A stretch of DNA of 64,000 nucleotides from Pisaster brevispinus (taxonomy: Eukaryota > Echinodermata > Asteroidea > Forcipulatida > Asteriidae), in NCBI GenBank assembly GCA_023634235.1, contig JAMKCF010000012.1:16935884-16999883 (forward strand). Direction: 5' to 3'. Below are positions 50,011-61,891 of this stretch, piece after piece. Position 1 is the first letter of the stretch, and every line of letters begins with the position of its first letter. The translations under genes and the position numbers were made by a program. The notes under the pieces are model-generated. The model did not search any database and was not told the DNA's origin. It saw only the letters and a program-made list of their open reading frames with translations.

Positions 50011-53000
50011 TTTTTTGCCGAGCTAACCGTTTAGCGATTTGCGGACTGAAACTCGACACACGACTTGATCGACGCACAGTTCACCCAAAACGAGTCGAAC
50101 TGACTGTAAAGGCTCATCCTGCAAAAATCAATGCAACTCAAAAATGTCCCCCGTTTCTTCCGTACACCTTAATCAATTCTCAATTAGAATCAAAACATAA
50201 TGGCTATTTGGGATGCACAAGTCGGCGTGAGTAGGGTAGACTAGCCAAGTGTTGCTGCTTTGATAGATAACAAGGTGTGTTTGTTCGAGACATTACTGGC
50301 AGTTACCGTTTCCTCTCAAGTTCAAACTGAGGCTAGTTTACCAGCAAGTTGATTGTTGGGTTTGTCTTCTTAATGCTGCGTGACCGCTCTCTCGTGGAAT
50401 CTCGTTTATTTTTTCAACCACGGCTCCTTTCACAAGGATTGCTACGAACTATTATTCATGAATCAGCAATGCTTATTTCTGAAACCTTTGCGTATGTAGA
50501 CATTTTCCCACGTTCATTGTAAATCATTCCCATTCGTAAATTACGCAAGAAAACAGACAACTTAAAAAAATCCAACTTAAAAAAAATTGCTTTTGTCGAC
50601 ACGATGTTGTTTGTTTTGGGGGTTGTTATTTTTTTTGCTATGACAACTTTTGGACCTTTGTACACACAATCTGAAGGCAGTATTTTGTACCGCAAAACGT
50701 GACTTGACGTAACACAAGTGACATTGTAGACAGTGACTTGACAAGACGCAGTCGGCAAAATGCTGAACATTTTACGGTGGGAATTCCAAACAGAAAGGCG
50801 GACTCTTAAAAAATTATATACTAATAACAAGGTACTTAATTTTTATTTTAACACTTATATTGTTTTACTTAAATAATATTCGTTTCAAATTAAGAATGAG
50901 GGAGGACTTCGTCCCCCTTGGCTTTTACCTGTTGGTGTGACATACTTACTGTTTAACTTGTTATTGTTAAGAGGTATTTTGAAACGCATCCGAATTATCC
51001 TTTGACTGAGATTAGATTTATAAAACCAGTGGGCACGTACTCTCCGTGTTCATCATGTAAACCAAACTCAATGTGTTCTGTGTACACTTTATGTGAGCAA
51101 AGATACATTTTTTGGGTAGTGGTCTCGTAAACGATGTATATTGACATTGGTCAAATTATAATTAAGGTGACATAGTACCTGTGGTGATTGTTGAGGGGGT
51201 GGTTTTGGACAATTTCAAACCGGGACTGCGTAAACGTGTTAACCAATACAGAGTAGCCGCCTCCGAGACGGCTCGAGTATGACATTTTTATCGAACCGTT
51301 CTGCCAGCTCGAGTCGAAACTAGACCGTATCAAGGCCTGCTCATCACGTAGGCATAGAAATGATAATCGCATACGCAGAATGCCAGTGTTGTCTCCCATA
51401 ATCATGACTTATCGATTTCTCCGTCCCTCCTTTGGAAATATAAGTCTGCCACTGAAGATAGTGCTAAGAATTAATAAGCGGGATAAAGCTTGGAGTCGAG
51501 CAGCGGGTGTGCAGTTACCGCACGAGCCGTTGACGACACGAAGAGCCGGATCAAACTTTCATCGACTAAATCATTGATAGAAAGGTGGGTGAGGGAGGGG
51601 GGGGGGGGGTTCGAATTGAAAACAACCTTGGATGAGCTGTGCATGGTGAAGGTTGCTTGTTGTACGGAGGGTGTAGATAAATTGTAGTGTGGGCGTATGC
51701 AATTTGCTAGTTGTGATTTGGCAGTCGTCTCCCTGGCACACAATTAGAGTACAACTTATTCAGAGAATGATTTGGAACAATTGCAGAGGTGATTTCTCAG
51801 ACATTCTGTTTGGGTTCCTCTTGCCAGTCGTTAAACCCTAATCGGCCATATCTATACCAACTGTGAATTACCAGCGGCCTTCATGGTAACCGCAATATTG
51901 AAGCACGTGAATAAGCATTATATCAAAATGACCATTCATTATTATTAATTTTTTTCTTGCCACCCACGCCCCGGGCTAGAGTGTCATTATACAGAGCGGA
52001 CAAGTAGTTGTGGTCAGCCCAGATCCGCCAGCTCATATTTATGTATTTCCTTCATGATATTTAACCCGGAAATATTATTGTCTTAATATATGCATGATGA
52101 AATTCGCATGGCTATATGACGCCGTCGAGGCCTCCATCACCAGCTGTCCGCACCGTAAATTGGCCGATCCGGGCCGTCTAAGCGCGGCTCGAGCAACTGC
52201 GCGAATTTATGATCACAGAGATAAGTACCTTCCGCCGGAGGGTATATCTTTTGCGCGGCGAGCAGTCGAAAAAACTCTCACAAGACCGGAAAATTTGTAG
52301 TCTTTCCTCCTAGACTTAAGGATGCTCCGCGCTATGTGCTACTTAAAGACGAAATTCAGACAGGCCTAGCGGTGACACAATCCCGTCGTCTTATTTTGTT
52401 GTTACGGAAAACTGTGCTGTTATCTTTCGGCCTCGGTTTACGCATCTCTCCCGCTTGCCTCTCTAACTGAGTACTTGAGATAATATTATGGTTGAAATTG
52501 AATTATATTAGGCGTTCCTGGCCATGTAAACTGAATAGTGTTGCCATAGCCTGCCTGCTACATGGGCTATCATGATACTTTTACAATGTAGCCAGGACTG
52601 AAATACAATTGTCAACATTTCAGTACATGTGTAAAGTTTTAGCCCCTCGGGGGGGGGGGGGGGTTGGTCACGACGACTCGTTGTCAGTAATCGTAACCAC
52701 TGCATGGAGGGCAACGTCAATCCCGAACTTTAATCACAGGCGATTCTTTCAAACTGTGACTTTTGTTGTGTAAAATGTGACGTGGAGGATACGTCGGGTG
52801 CTATAGAGCTGGTGGTGTTGGTTGACACGGCGAAAAGCGACCCTGTGCTCAATTGCTGAAATTGCTGCCGGGGCGATTGCGCGTCAACACTTCAAGCGCG
52901 ATGCTCCTGCAAGAATATTTTCCCTGCACCTCGGACGTTTTCGGCGAGAAGTTGTCACAAGTGCTTTCGCTCATGAAAGGGGTGGCGTTTTGCCATGGCA

Positions 53001-53510
53001 TGTTTGTTCAGGCAGCAGTTTGTAGTTGGTGTAACAGTTTGGAATGTTTTTCTATAAAGCTTTTGCTTCGATGGTGTATAATGATATCCCAGTGCATGGC
53101 AATACAAAAATGACACTCATTTAACCACAACAGGCTGTTGCTGTCAGTTACACACGTGAAACTCAATCATGATGCCAATGGCCATGCTAGCAACATCAAT
53201 AACGACCAAACAATTCTAAATTCTCAAAAGAGGACTAGCTCTTCCAGCCTCGCTCTAGATGGAAGAAATAATATTATGGCAAGATCATGAAAACTGTATA
53301 TGCTTAATATTGAGCAATTTTGACTACACGGCACTTCCAACACCATCAAACTGTCGGACTCTTACGGTTGCGAGTCCTGACATATGCTCATGCATGTCTC
53401 ACCCCAAAAATTGTGATTTGATCGGTTTAAGGGTGTGACGGTTGATGCTCATTGCGTTAACACACTGAATTGCTGTTCTGTATACAACTCTATCAAAGAC
53501 TTTTGTTGGG
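50011..53510. other. Gene-free region
   Basis: Contains G13 at 51597-51609 and G15 at 52649-52663. A GC-richer patch at 52105-52300 has an ORF of ordinary composition but no recognised domain. No gene is supported. Confidence 0.5.
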
Positions 53511-53880
53511 GTGTTTGTTTGTTTGTTTGTTGGGGTGTTTGTTGGGGTTTTGGGGTGTTTGTTTGTTTGTTTGTTTGTTGTTTGTTTGTTTGTTTGTGTG
53601 TTTGTTTGTTTGTTTGTTTGTTTGTTGTTTGTTGGGGTGTTTGTTTGTTTGTTTGTTTGTTTGTTTGTTTTTGTTTTTTGTTTTTTTGTTTGTTTGCTTA
53701 CTTGCTTGCTTGCTTACTTGCTTGCGTGCGTGCTTGCTTGCTTGCGTGCTTGCTTGCTTGCTTGCGTGCTTGCTTGCTTGCTTGCTTGCTTGCGTGCTTG
53801 CTTGCTTGTTTGCTTGCTTGCTTGCTTGCTTGCTTGTTTGGTTGTTTGTTTGGTTGTTTGGTTGTTTGTTTGTGTGTTGT
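53511..53880. repeat. Composite TTTG / TTGC microsatellite
   Basis: TTTG units with GGGG interruptions (about 53511-53696) change to TTGC units with occasional GTGC (53697-53840), then return to TTTG/GTTTG. Three forward frames and one reverse frame stay open through it as low-complexity artefacts. Confidence 0.95.
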
Positions 53881-55102
53881 TGTTGCTGCTGCTGTTTTCC
53901 CAGTTTGTCATTCTTTATAACGACGACTTCCCTTAAAACAAGTGTAATGAATAATATGTGGGCCATTGTCGGCGACATGTTTTTCTTTTTAATGCTTTAC
54001 GGCCTCGATGTGCTGTCGTCCATTGTTCAACTCCTCATCTAAAACTGTATCAACTATTTTTTCAAAAGAACCACCGATGAGCGGCCTTGTTTAACCTATC
54101 ACAACAGACTCGTTTATTTGTAAAACAAATATATTTCGCATCTGACCCAATTCTTGTGGACTAGTATATTGTATTACTTTCATAATATTGATTTGTCCAT
54201 ACCCAATTTTACAATTGTCCTCATAGTGTTTGTTCTATGTAAGGCAGGAGAATGAAGACTTGTCTCAAATATTAAAACCACAAAGGATGTGGTGGTGGGT
54301 TTTATTTTAACGGTCTCTTTGTTGTTTTAATGATAATTGTATTCGTGGAATGAACTGCGATTTGCTCTAATTTCACAAATTAACAATTTGACTTTAGTAT
54401 GTTGAATGATAGAATAATAATTTAAAACCGTTGACTGGATCAGATGAACGTTCGCACTGGAGCGAGAAGGAAATATCTGCACCATGCGATCACTGTGTAA
54501 ACGTGGACTTTTACCCTAGAGCGGCCATGTTTGTTGTGTACCCTGTTCACATAGTGACAATGACAGTTCATGTTCTAATTTCATATAAAACCAGACTAAT
54601 TTGTTGTTTTCCTTCTTTCAGCACCAATGTGATTGCGTCGTGGTTTGAAAGGGTTAAAAAGCAATACGGGCGCAACTAGTAATAGAGGTTGATTGTCTAT
54701 AATTTTCAGCCTACGAATAAAACAAGCAATTAAAAAAAAAGAGGGAAATTATCAAAAGAAAGGGAAACAATTACCCCAAAACAAGTAGATCGGTCAACTT
54801 TTGATTGAGGGCTATGCATTACACAAGTGCAGAAGCCATGATGGGTCGTTGAAGATCAACAAAGCAGAGATGTGTTTTCGTTTTCACTTGTCTCTATTTG
54901 TAAAACTATTCGTGCCATTTGTACCTGAATCCCCGTTTAGAGGCGTTTCCAGAACAACCAATAATTGTTCCCTAACCGTAAAAACACGATGCCTATCTGT
55001 GTGCGTGTATTGTAAACCATAAACTCTCTCTGGTCAATGATTAGTTTTAAAATGTAAATGCCTTGGGTTTTAAGGCATGTGGGGAAAACAATATTTTGAT
55101 AA
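53881..55102. other. Gene-free region
   Basis: Unique AT-rich sequence; nothing recognised. Confidence 0.45.
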
Positions 55103-55402
55103 ATGTTGACTTTGCTCCTGCGAAAAGACCGTTCCCTGTTGCGTTTTGAAGTGTGCACTATAAACCATTACGCGGTGTGGCACAACGTTCTGTGCTATAA
55201 GAGAGGAAAGTGGATTCAATGGGATTGTGACCGTAAGACGATGTCTGTTGACGGCAGCACACGACACTGGCTCAACGAAGGTATTTTGATATCGGACACG
55301 ATCGAAATGTCAGCAGTGTTTGCTCAGGACAAGTGTAACCATTTAACTTGGTTCTTTCCGCGTCAGTTTTGCTGTCCGTGCGGCTGCGTCGAAAAGCAAT
55401 GA
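55103..55402 (+). CDS. Candidate exon or small ORF, cysteine-rich, unknown
   Basis: A 99-residue frame with mixed codon use and fairly balanced composition, unlike the low-complexity ORFs nearby. It has Trp and Cys residues in a pattern loosely recalling GPS motifs of adhesion GPCRs and polycystin-like proteins: KWIQWDCDR, then KCNHLTWF at about residues 77-84, then a CCPCGC tail. The usual extra cysteine two residues before CNHLT is missing, and no transmembrane segment follows before the stop. It could be an exon of a larger gene, a decayed exon or chance. No splice sites were established. Confidence 0.25.
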   Translation: MLTLLLRKDRSLLRFEVCTINHYAVWHNVLCYKRGKWIQWDCDRKTMSVDGSTRHWLNEGILISDTIEMSAVFAQDKCNHLTWFFPRQFCCPCGCVEKQ

Positions 55403-55890
55403 CACTTAAACGTACAGTTGAGGAGACAGGAAGTTTTGCATTTCAGTGTTTTCATTTGAATGCTGAAAGACAGTACTGATCGCATGTGAAGCTCAGATAT
55501 ATACAGCAGAAATGGTTTATTTGCAAAAATTTAAATACAAACTAGGTTCATGATTGGTGAATTTCGAGGGGGAGAGTGCAAGCTAAAGGCTTACTGGGTA
55601 TGTTGTGTTAACGTTACCGATCATTAAGAGAAGAAAAAGTTTCTATCTTATAGTGTCCATTGAAAGTAGAAAAACCCACCTTTTCTTTTTTTGGTTGCAA
55701 CAACCGAAATAAGCCCGGTATGGACGTGCACCAAATCCCTGCCAAAACATAAACGCGTTTCTCGTTGTTTTCACCCGAGCACGATCATCGAATTTCATCA
55801 GATTTTCACTGGTAGTTTGTATGATGTGATTATTGAAAGCCCATGGATGTGTATTAACTTACTTTGTCTTTACTCATTGTGTCTGGTTCA

Positions 55891-56057
55891 CAGTTTTCAC
55901 TACGTGTAGTGAACAGTTTTCACTACTTGTAGTGAACAATTTTCAAAACTTGCAGTGAACAGTTTTCACTACTTGTATTCAGCAGTTTTTACTACTTGTA
56001 GTGAACAACTTTCACTACTTGTAGTGAACAGTTTTCACTACAAGTAGTGAACAGTTT
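55891..56057. repeat. Tandem array of a 23-bp palindromic unit, 7 copies
   Basis: Units CAGTTTTCACTACTTGTAGT + GAA start at 55891, 55914, 55937, 55960, 55983, 56006 and 56029. Most contain the inverted repeat TTCACTAC...GTAGTGAA. The array ends with CAGTTTATGAAACTG, itself a palindrome. Confidence 0.9.
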
Positions 56058-57645
56058 ATGAAACTGTGATCTTTCTGTTATTGGTTTTTAGGGAATTCAA
56101 GCCTTGACTTGGCAAGTTCTACGTATCATAAGATTGATAGCAATTTTTGTAGCGGAGCATACATCATCATTCTTCGACAGTATGTCTCATAAATTTTGGA
56201 TCCCGTCGAACACTGTGTGAAAAGATCAGATTAGCCTGCTACTTATGACGTAGATTACGTCTAGCCTCTCATGCAGCCGGCCCCGCTAGCGAGGCCCAGA
56301 GCTGACGAGGGACATCGTCGCGAATTATGCTCCCAAAATAGATTATGTACTTGTGGGGTTTGTTAATTTAAAAGTAAACCAGTGCTCTGGTTCCGGTTTA
56401 ATCTGACTAACATTGAAAACTCGATCATTGATTTCTCAGTGGATGGTGAGTTCCATGTGTGCTTGGTGCCCATGTTGTATGTTCAAGGTTTTGCAGTTGT
56501 CATGTGTTTTTGGGCGGTCTTATTTTAGAGGTAGCGGTGCACGTGAGCTCGTTGGCATGAAGGCGGTACACCCCGGGAAAAAAAGGGTTAGTTATTTAGC
56601 TTCCTGGATCCTGCATGCTCCGCGTTGTGTCACAGAGAATTCCGATTTGTCTGCCTTAAAGTTGTAAGGTAAACTTTGCCTCAAACGGCCACAGAGTCAT
56701 ATTTCATTTCTTTCTTTGTTAATGGATATCGCTGGTCAGGATTCCTTGCAAATGGTAGCCTGTTGGCCAGAATGCCGTCTGGTGAATATTAAATATTGAC
56801 TTCTTGCTCATAGTGCAGTCATCTTAATATCCAGATCCGTGTGACTGTATCTAGGCCAGGGGGACGGCAGTGTGTTTCCTATTTCTGTGCTGCGATAATA
56901 AACATGCTTGATTGCTTCTCTGTGTAGAGAACACGACCAAACAAAGTGGAAGCAGGAAAATATGATGTATCATGCTGGTAAATTTTAGACGACAGTTTGA
57001 GAGGACAAACACAAAATGAGAGTGGGCTGGTTTTTAACCGTAAGCACATCATTATAGTAAACGGCTGTCATTGAAACCAACAAACTGCATGGGGTGCGTT
57101 CCGGAGTGCCCTAGAAAACAATTTCTTCCGCAGAGCAATTGCCGAGCTCGACGAAGCAAGTCGGCCAAAACGGGAACGAGTGATGTATACAGCTCGGTCT
57201 CTGACAATTAAGACGTGACGAAGTAGCGACTGGCATGCTGGCAAATTGAACTGTTGGCATACACCATGATTCATTCGACGTGGCTCTTCCCTCTGCCGCT
57301 TCTCTCCTCCCGCGACAACCCTTAAAAAACAAGCGCGGGCAAGAGCAAACAACTCGGCTACATTTTAATAAATGTGTGCTTAAGGAAATCCAGTGCCCCA
57401 CATAACGGGCTGACACATGCAATGAGGTTCGATCGGTCCGTGGGAAGTACTTATATGCAGCAGTGTTGTGTTTTATTGGCAGCGAACATTTACACATGTA
57501 GGTTGGTAGTTCACATTAAGGGCCTGAACCAACAACACTCATTGCAACGAAATTAAGATCGTCATTTGGTAAAAAAAAAAAACATGAAGACAAAATCCCT
57601 GCCACGCGAGTTCGAAGAGGTACCAACCATTATTACTACTATCAG
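56058..57645. other. Gene-free region
   Basis: A minus-strand patch at 57068-57497 is fairly GC-rich with overlapping ORFs, but no domain was recognised. The remainder is ordinary sequence. Confidence 0.45.
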
Positions 57646-57948
57646 TTACATTGTTTTCAAACATTCACCCTTGAGATCAAGTATGTTATGTTGCACTACA
57701 ACAACAAATGTTTGCTCATCATTCAGATTGCCTTGAACTATGCGAATGGATTCAGGAAAAACAACATTAGGCATTTGGGGCGAAGAGTCCACCGCTCCAT
57801 CCCACATCGCCCCATTAACCTCGTAAATGTACACATGGTGTCGACATTTCTTTTGTGACGCACACCCGCAAGGTTTTTTTTCTAACCAGTTTGCAAAAGT
57901 ACGGGTTGCATTCGCCTCAAAGAAATAGAACTGATCTGATGCATTCAT
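57646..57948 (-). CDS. Candidate exon or small ORF, unknown protein
   Basis: A 100-residue frame beginning MNASDQFYFFEA, with balanced composition, few low-complexity runs and four clustered cysteines (KPCGCASQKKC plus a later one). Hydrophobic-polar alternation such as HHVYIYEVNG and QTFVVVVQ suggests beta strands. The frame opens 6 codons earlier, after a stop. I recognise no family and see no signal peptide. It may be one exon of a minus-strand gene; a possible donor, AAGG|GTGAAT, lies near its 3' end. Confidence 0.3.
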   Translation of the reverse strand: MNASDQFYFFEANATRTFANWLEKKPCGCASQKKCRHHVYIYEVNGAMWDGAVDSSPQMPNVVFPESIRIVQGNLNDEQTFVVVVQHNILDLKGECLKTM

Positions 57949-59425
57949 ATCAAATGATTGATATCACTGATAAATAGATATAAAAAACAAATCCGAAACA
58001 AATAAACTTTATACAGATTATTTATAAAAATGGTTTTAAATTATTAATTTTGTTAAAGGGTAAAATATTGTGCCAACCCGGTTTATATTTTGTTGTACTC
58101 ATGCCTCGCATAAACGATGTTCAGTGTTCGTAAAAGAAGAAAACAAAAAGACTTGGAAAGCAAATTATCCCATCGCTAGCTTACATTGTAAAATATATAT
58201 CTAATAACCTCGATTTGACGGTGTCATGTTTTGCTCTTTCTTAGTATTGTGTCGCCGTACGTATTGTTATACGTACATGCATAATGGTCATGAGGTACAG
58301 TAACACAATGTTCCAGTTAACCTTCGAATCTTTTCATTTCAAAAATTGAATTTCATTCTCGAGTTTCGCTCTTCTAGTTGAAGGTATTCAGTTTCGAGCC
58401 AAAGGCGTTTATAGTTCCGATGATGACAGCAACTATCAAATTCTAGTGACTGTTCTTTTTGTCTTTTAATTAGCATACATTACCATTGTGCACTCCGTCG
58501 TTGTTAACGTCCCGTTTGTCACGTCGGGAATGCGTTAGTGGAACCCACTTTAGATACAGGTGAATCCAATTTCAATTGACAACAGTTTTTTGTTGATAAT
58601 TTTCTTGTCATGATACGAGCGTCACACTAAGTAATTTAAGTTACTGGGACAGGGTGTCGTTTTTTTATAGTTTTTTTTTTCAATCTGTATCAACTTTCAC
58701 ATGGGTACGACTGTTGGATGTGTTAAAATATATGTTTTTAAATGACAGTAGGCGCTGGATATAGTTACACATGTTTTCTGCGTTTCAGAATTCCAGCTTT
58801 TTTGAAAGAGAATATGCAGTTTGATTTTAGCTTATGAATTAAGAATCACACACCAGATACAGGTAGGCCTATGGTACATTTTGGACGGTGCATCCGTCCC
58901 CTGTGTTCCGGTCTTCACCAAACGTAACCTTTGAACACAACCTGAGAAACTTTCATCGAGTGTTGTTGTGATCCAAGTGTTTGAAAATAAACTCTTCGGT
59001 TTTGCAAGGAATAATAAGCACGCTCGCTGGGTGCAAATCGTCTCTGTTTCGATTGAGCTATAAATTCATACTAAAAACTGCATATCACCATAACCTTCGG
59101 TTTCAAGAAGGCGTATGGACCCATTTCACAATGTGCAGAGCGATTGCACGCATCAATTCTGACCGCCATTTTGGCAGTCGAAATGTACGCAAACAGCCTC
59201 GCTATGGGCAGCTCACCTCATTGTGTTTATGAGTGAGCAAGGACTGCTGGGAAAAAACAAGGCGCGATGAGATCGATCCTCCTTGGGTACGAGATTTGTA
59301 CGCAAAGGAATTAACTCCCAACCGCGTCATGCAAGGAATCAACATTGAGTTGATTTGTTTATATTAAATTGACCCTTTGAAACGCGAAACGCATCTCTGC
59401 AAATTGCGCGTTTACTCTCTAAAAT
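57949..59425. other. Gene-free region
   Basis: AT-rich on the left and slightly GC-richer at 59130-59340. Nothing recognised. Confidence 0.45.
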
Positions 59426-59965
59426 CTCCCAGGTCAGAATTGACGCGGATTCTGGGTCCCCATCGAGGACCTGACTCGGATTCTGGGTCCCCATGGAGGA
59501 CCTGACTCGGATTCTGGGTCCCCATCGAGGACCTGACTCGGATTCTGGGTCCCCATGGAGGACCTGACTCGGATTCTGGGTCCCCATCGAGGACCTGACT
59601 CGAATTCTGGGTCCCCATGGAGGACCTGACTTGGATTCTGGGTCCCCATCGAGGACCTGACTCGGATTCTGGGTCCCCATCGAGGACCTGACTCGAATTC
59701 TGGGTCCACATCAAGGACCTGACTCGGATTCTGGGTCCCCATCGAGGACCTGACTCGGATTCTGGGTCCCCATCAAGGACCTGACTCGGATTCTGGGTCC
59801 CCATCGAGGGCCTGACTCGAATTCTGGGTCCCCATCGAGGACCTGACCCCTTTCTGGGTCAGGCTGATTCAGTTTGAAAATGGGACTTTACCTGGGATTT
59901 TGCGTCGACACAAAGATAGGTTGTGCCCCCAGGTGCCCAGAATTGGGTCAATACTGACCTGGGAG
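59426..59965. mobile_element. MITE family 4 with internal minisatellite
   Basis: Ends CTCCCAGGTCAGAATTGAC (59426-59444) and GTCAATACTGACCTGGGAG (59947-59965) are complements at 18 of 19 positions. The interior carries a 31-bp minisatellite. Non-repeat interior at 59850-59945 keeps GGGTCA-type motifs. No transposase. Confidence 0.7.
59447..59850. repeat. 31-bp minisatellite, about 13 copies
   Basis: The unit is GATTCTGGGTCCCCATCGAG + GACCTGACTCG, with single-base variants (CGAGG/GGAGG/CAAGG; CGGATT/CGAATT). Because 31 is not a multiple of 3 and the unit lacks stops, all three minus-strand frames stay open across the array; their 31-residue protein repeats are artefacts. Confidence 0.95.
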
Positions 59966-59984
59966 TGTACAATTTCCACTTTTT

Positions 59985-59992
59985 AAAAATTT

Positions 59993-60023
<31 letters not shown>

Positions 60024-60091
60024 ACTTTTTTTATTTTTTATTTTATTTTATTTTATTTTTTATTTTATTTTTTTTTTTTTGGGGGGGGGGG
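59985..60091. repeat. TTTA/TTTTA repeat, poly-T and G11
   Basis: TTTA units, then TTTTA, then T-rich sequence ending in G11 at 60081-60091. Confidence 0.9.
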
Positions 60092-60134
60092 TTCAATTCC
60101 TTTGTGTACATTTTGACTCCCGAAATGGCGGGCA

Positions 60135-60327
60135 GGGCCCAATTTCATAGAGCTGCTTAAGCAGAAAATATTGCTTAACAATTGTCTGCTAAGTAGAAAC
60201 GAGCAGGAAACCAGTCACAATTTGTACATGTGACATGGTAGTTTGGCTGGTAACCTTATCCTGGTAAGCATAATTTTGTTGTGCTTAGCTACTTTTTGTG
60301 CTTAAGCAGCTCTATGAAATTTGGCCC
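60135..60327. mobile_element. Terminal-inverted-repeat element, family 2, copy 2
   Basis: Ends GGGCCCAATTTCATAGAGCT and AGCTCTATGAAATTTGGCCC are near-perfect complements extending inward to GCTTAAG on both sides, about 27 bp. The interior matches the copy at 49195. No ORF. Confidence 0.85.
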
Positions 60328-61700
60328 AGGATAGGCGTCTGGAGCGTGCACTGTGCGTCGTGCAAGGGGTCAAATCTCGCCTTTGTTTTTTGTTCCTCAT
60401 TTGGGTGTGGAAATAAATTTTGTTTTAGAAATTGAAGACAACAATTCAATTGAGGAGCATGTGCTCTCTCCCATAGAAGGTTTCCGTATAAGTATAAACA
60501 AGTGAGAGAGTCATTCACTTTGTTTTTTTGGATCAAGACCAATCCAGTAAGGTGTCTTTAAGACATCATTTTAAAGTCTTCCATAAGTGCATTAAGCCTA
60601 AAGACTTATCAAGAATCAGGAAACACGCTACGGTGACAAACAGGATCTTACACTGATGTTCGAATGACATTTTCGTCTTGGGGTCTTCTTGTCATGGGTT
60701 CAGTACGGGATCGTGTTACCCCTCCGAGCATACTGCCCTAATAACCTCACACCACTCACCTTTTTAAAAATTTTTTTTTACAAAACTAGGGTGAATCTTT
60801 GCCGGGCCGTTGTTTTATTTTTATCTCCGTAAAGTTACCGCCAAATCAATGAACACCGACGCAATTAACTGGGCCGCTCTGATATAACGAAGATGACATC
60901 AAAACGGCCAGACCGCACGTTTATTACAACCGTCGACCATACCTATTAAAAAAATATATATATGCATGTATATATGCCACTATGAGAATACGAGCAAGTG
61001 CCGCTCCTGTCGATGGCGTGTGTGATCGTCAAAACTAACGGAAAATTAACTGTGACTTGTCTCAAGGTGAATTGCTTGCCAGTTCTTCCTTGAACAAGGT
61101 AAGCTCAAGTTGAATCTTAATGCTAGTATTTTACACGGCACGGGTGCGGGGTTAGACAATATAACGGGTTATTACTCGGCGACTTTCCGGATCCTGTAGA
61201 TGGGAAACAGGTTCCGGATTCCAACCATAGACGTACTGTATATTGTAGACCTAAAACAGTTGTCTTAATCCTGTCGGAACCAGTGGGAGGGGCCATAGTC
61301 GGATTTCCTTGAACACTTTCAGAAATGTTCTTTCACAGTCAACACGATACGAACATTTCCCAATACTGCCTCTAGTGGCCGTTTTGAGGGTACATTTTGC
61401 AAATACTCGTGACCCAGTTTTACAAAAACAAACTGAAGGTTAAAATATGCTGGCCATTTTGAATTCCCACAATGCATTTGAGATTGCTGCGTGATACTTC
61501 AGACTCGCTCTTCATAAAATTAATCAAAAATTTTGTTGTAGTACAGTTTTTAAATTGTATACAATTCTTATACAGATTCACCTTTAAAATAAAAACATAG
61601 GTCCCAAGGCCGATTATATTTGGTAAAAGTCACAACATTTGGTTGTAATCAGCCTTGCCGTTAAGAAGTTACGAGCAAAATGGTGGAAGGGGGACACCCC
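60328..61700. other. Gene-free region
   Basis: Unique sequence with TA-rich simple repeats near 60945-60975. Nothing coding recognised. Confidence 0.45.
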
Positions 61701-61709
61701 CAATGCCTG

Positions 61710-61795
61710 AGTGATGGAGAGTTGACCAGTCGGCCTGGTTGTATAGAGAAAGACAATCTATGGTAGTAGGTTCGACACCTACCCGCGGTGTCCTC
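61710..61795 (+). repeat. tRNA-like SINE head
   Basis: A well-formed T arm at 61766-61782 (GTAGG, loop TTCGACA, CCTAC) contains the B box GGTTCGACACC. The upstream TTGACCAGTCGG is A-box-like. The 3' acceptor strand CCGCGGT finds no 5' partner, so this is a SINE or pseudo-tRNA, not a tRNA gene. Confidence 0.5.
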
Positions 61796-61891
61796 GGATT
61801 TGTCTTTCATTCACGATGCTGTTAAGAATAGCATTCTGTAAGTTTAGTCATGTTGAATGATACCGAGCTACTGCAAGGCTGGGGATTTATC

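Noticed and set aside
53435..54042. LFVC/LLAC-repeat ORFs up to 190 residues
   Set aside because: Frames through the TTTG/TTGC microsatellite. The non-repeat ends show no domain.
55891..56057. CRISPR-like direct repeats
   Set aside because: The units are adjacent with no unique spacers, and the genome is animal-like.
59339..59804. Repeat protein with MGTQNPSQVL/SGPRWGPR units
   Set aside because: All three minus-strand frames are open because of the 31-bp non-coding unit. No start, domain or flanking exon supports a protein.
61710..61795. Functional tRNA gene
   Set aside because: The T arm is good but the acceptor stem does not pair. A SINE head or pseudo-tRNA is more likely.
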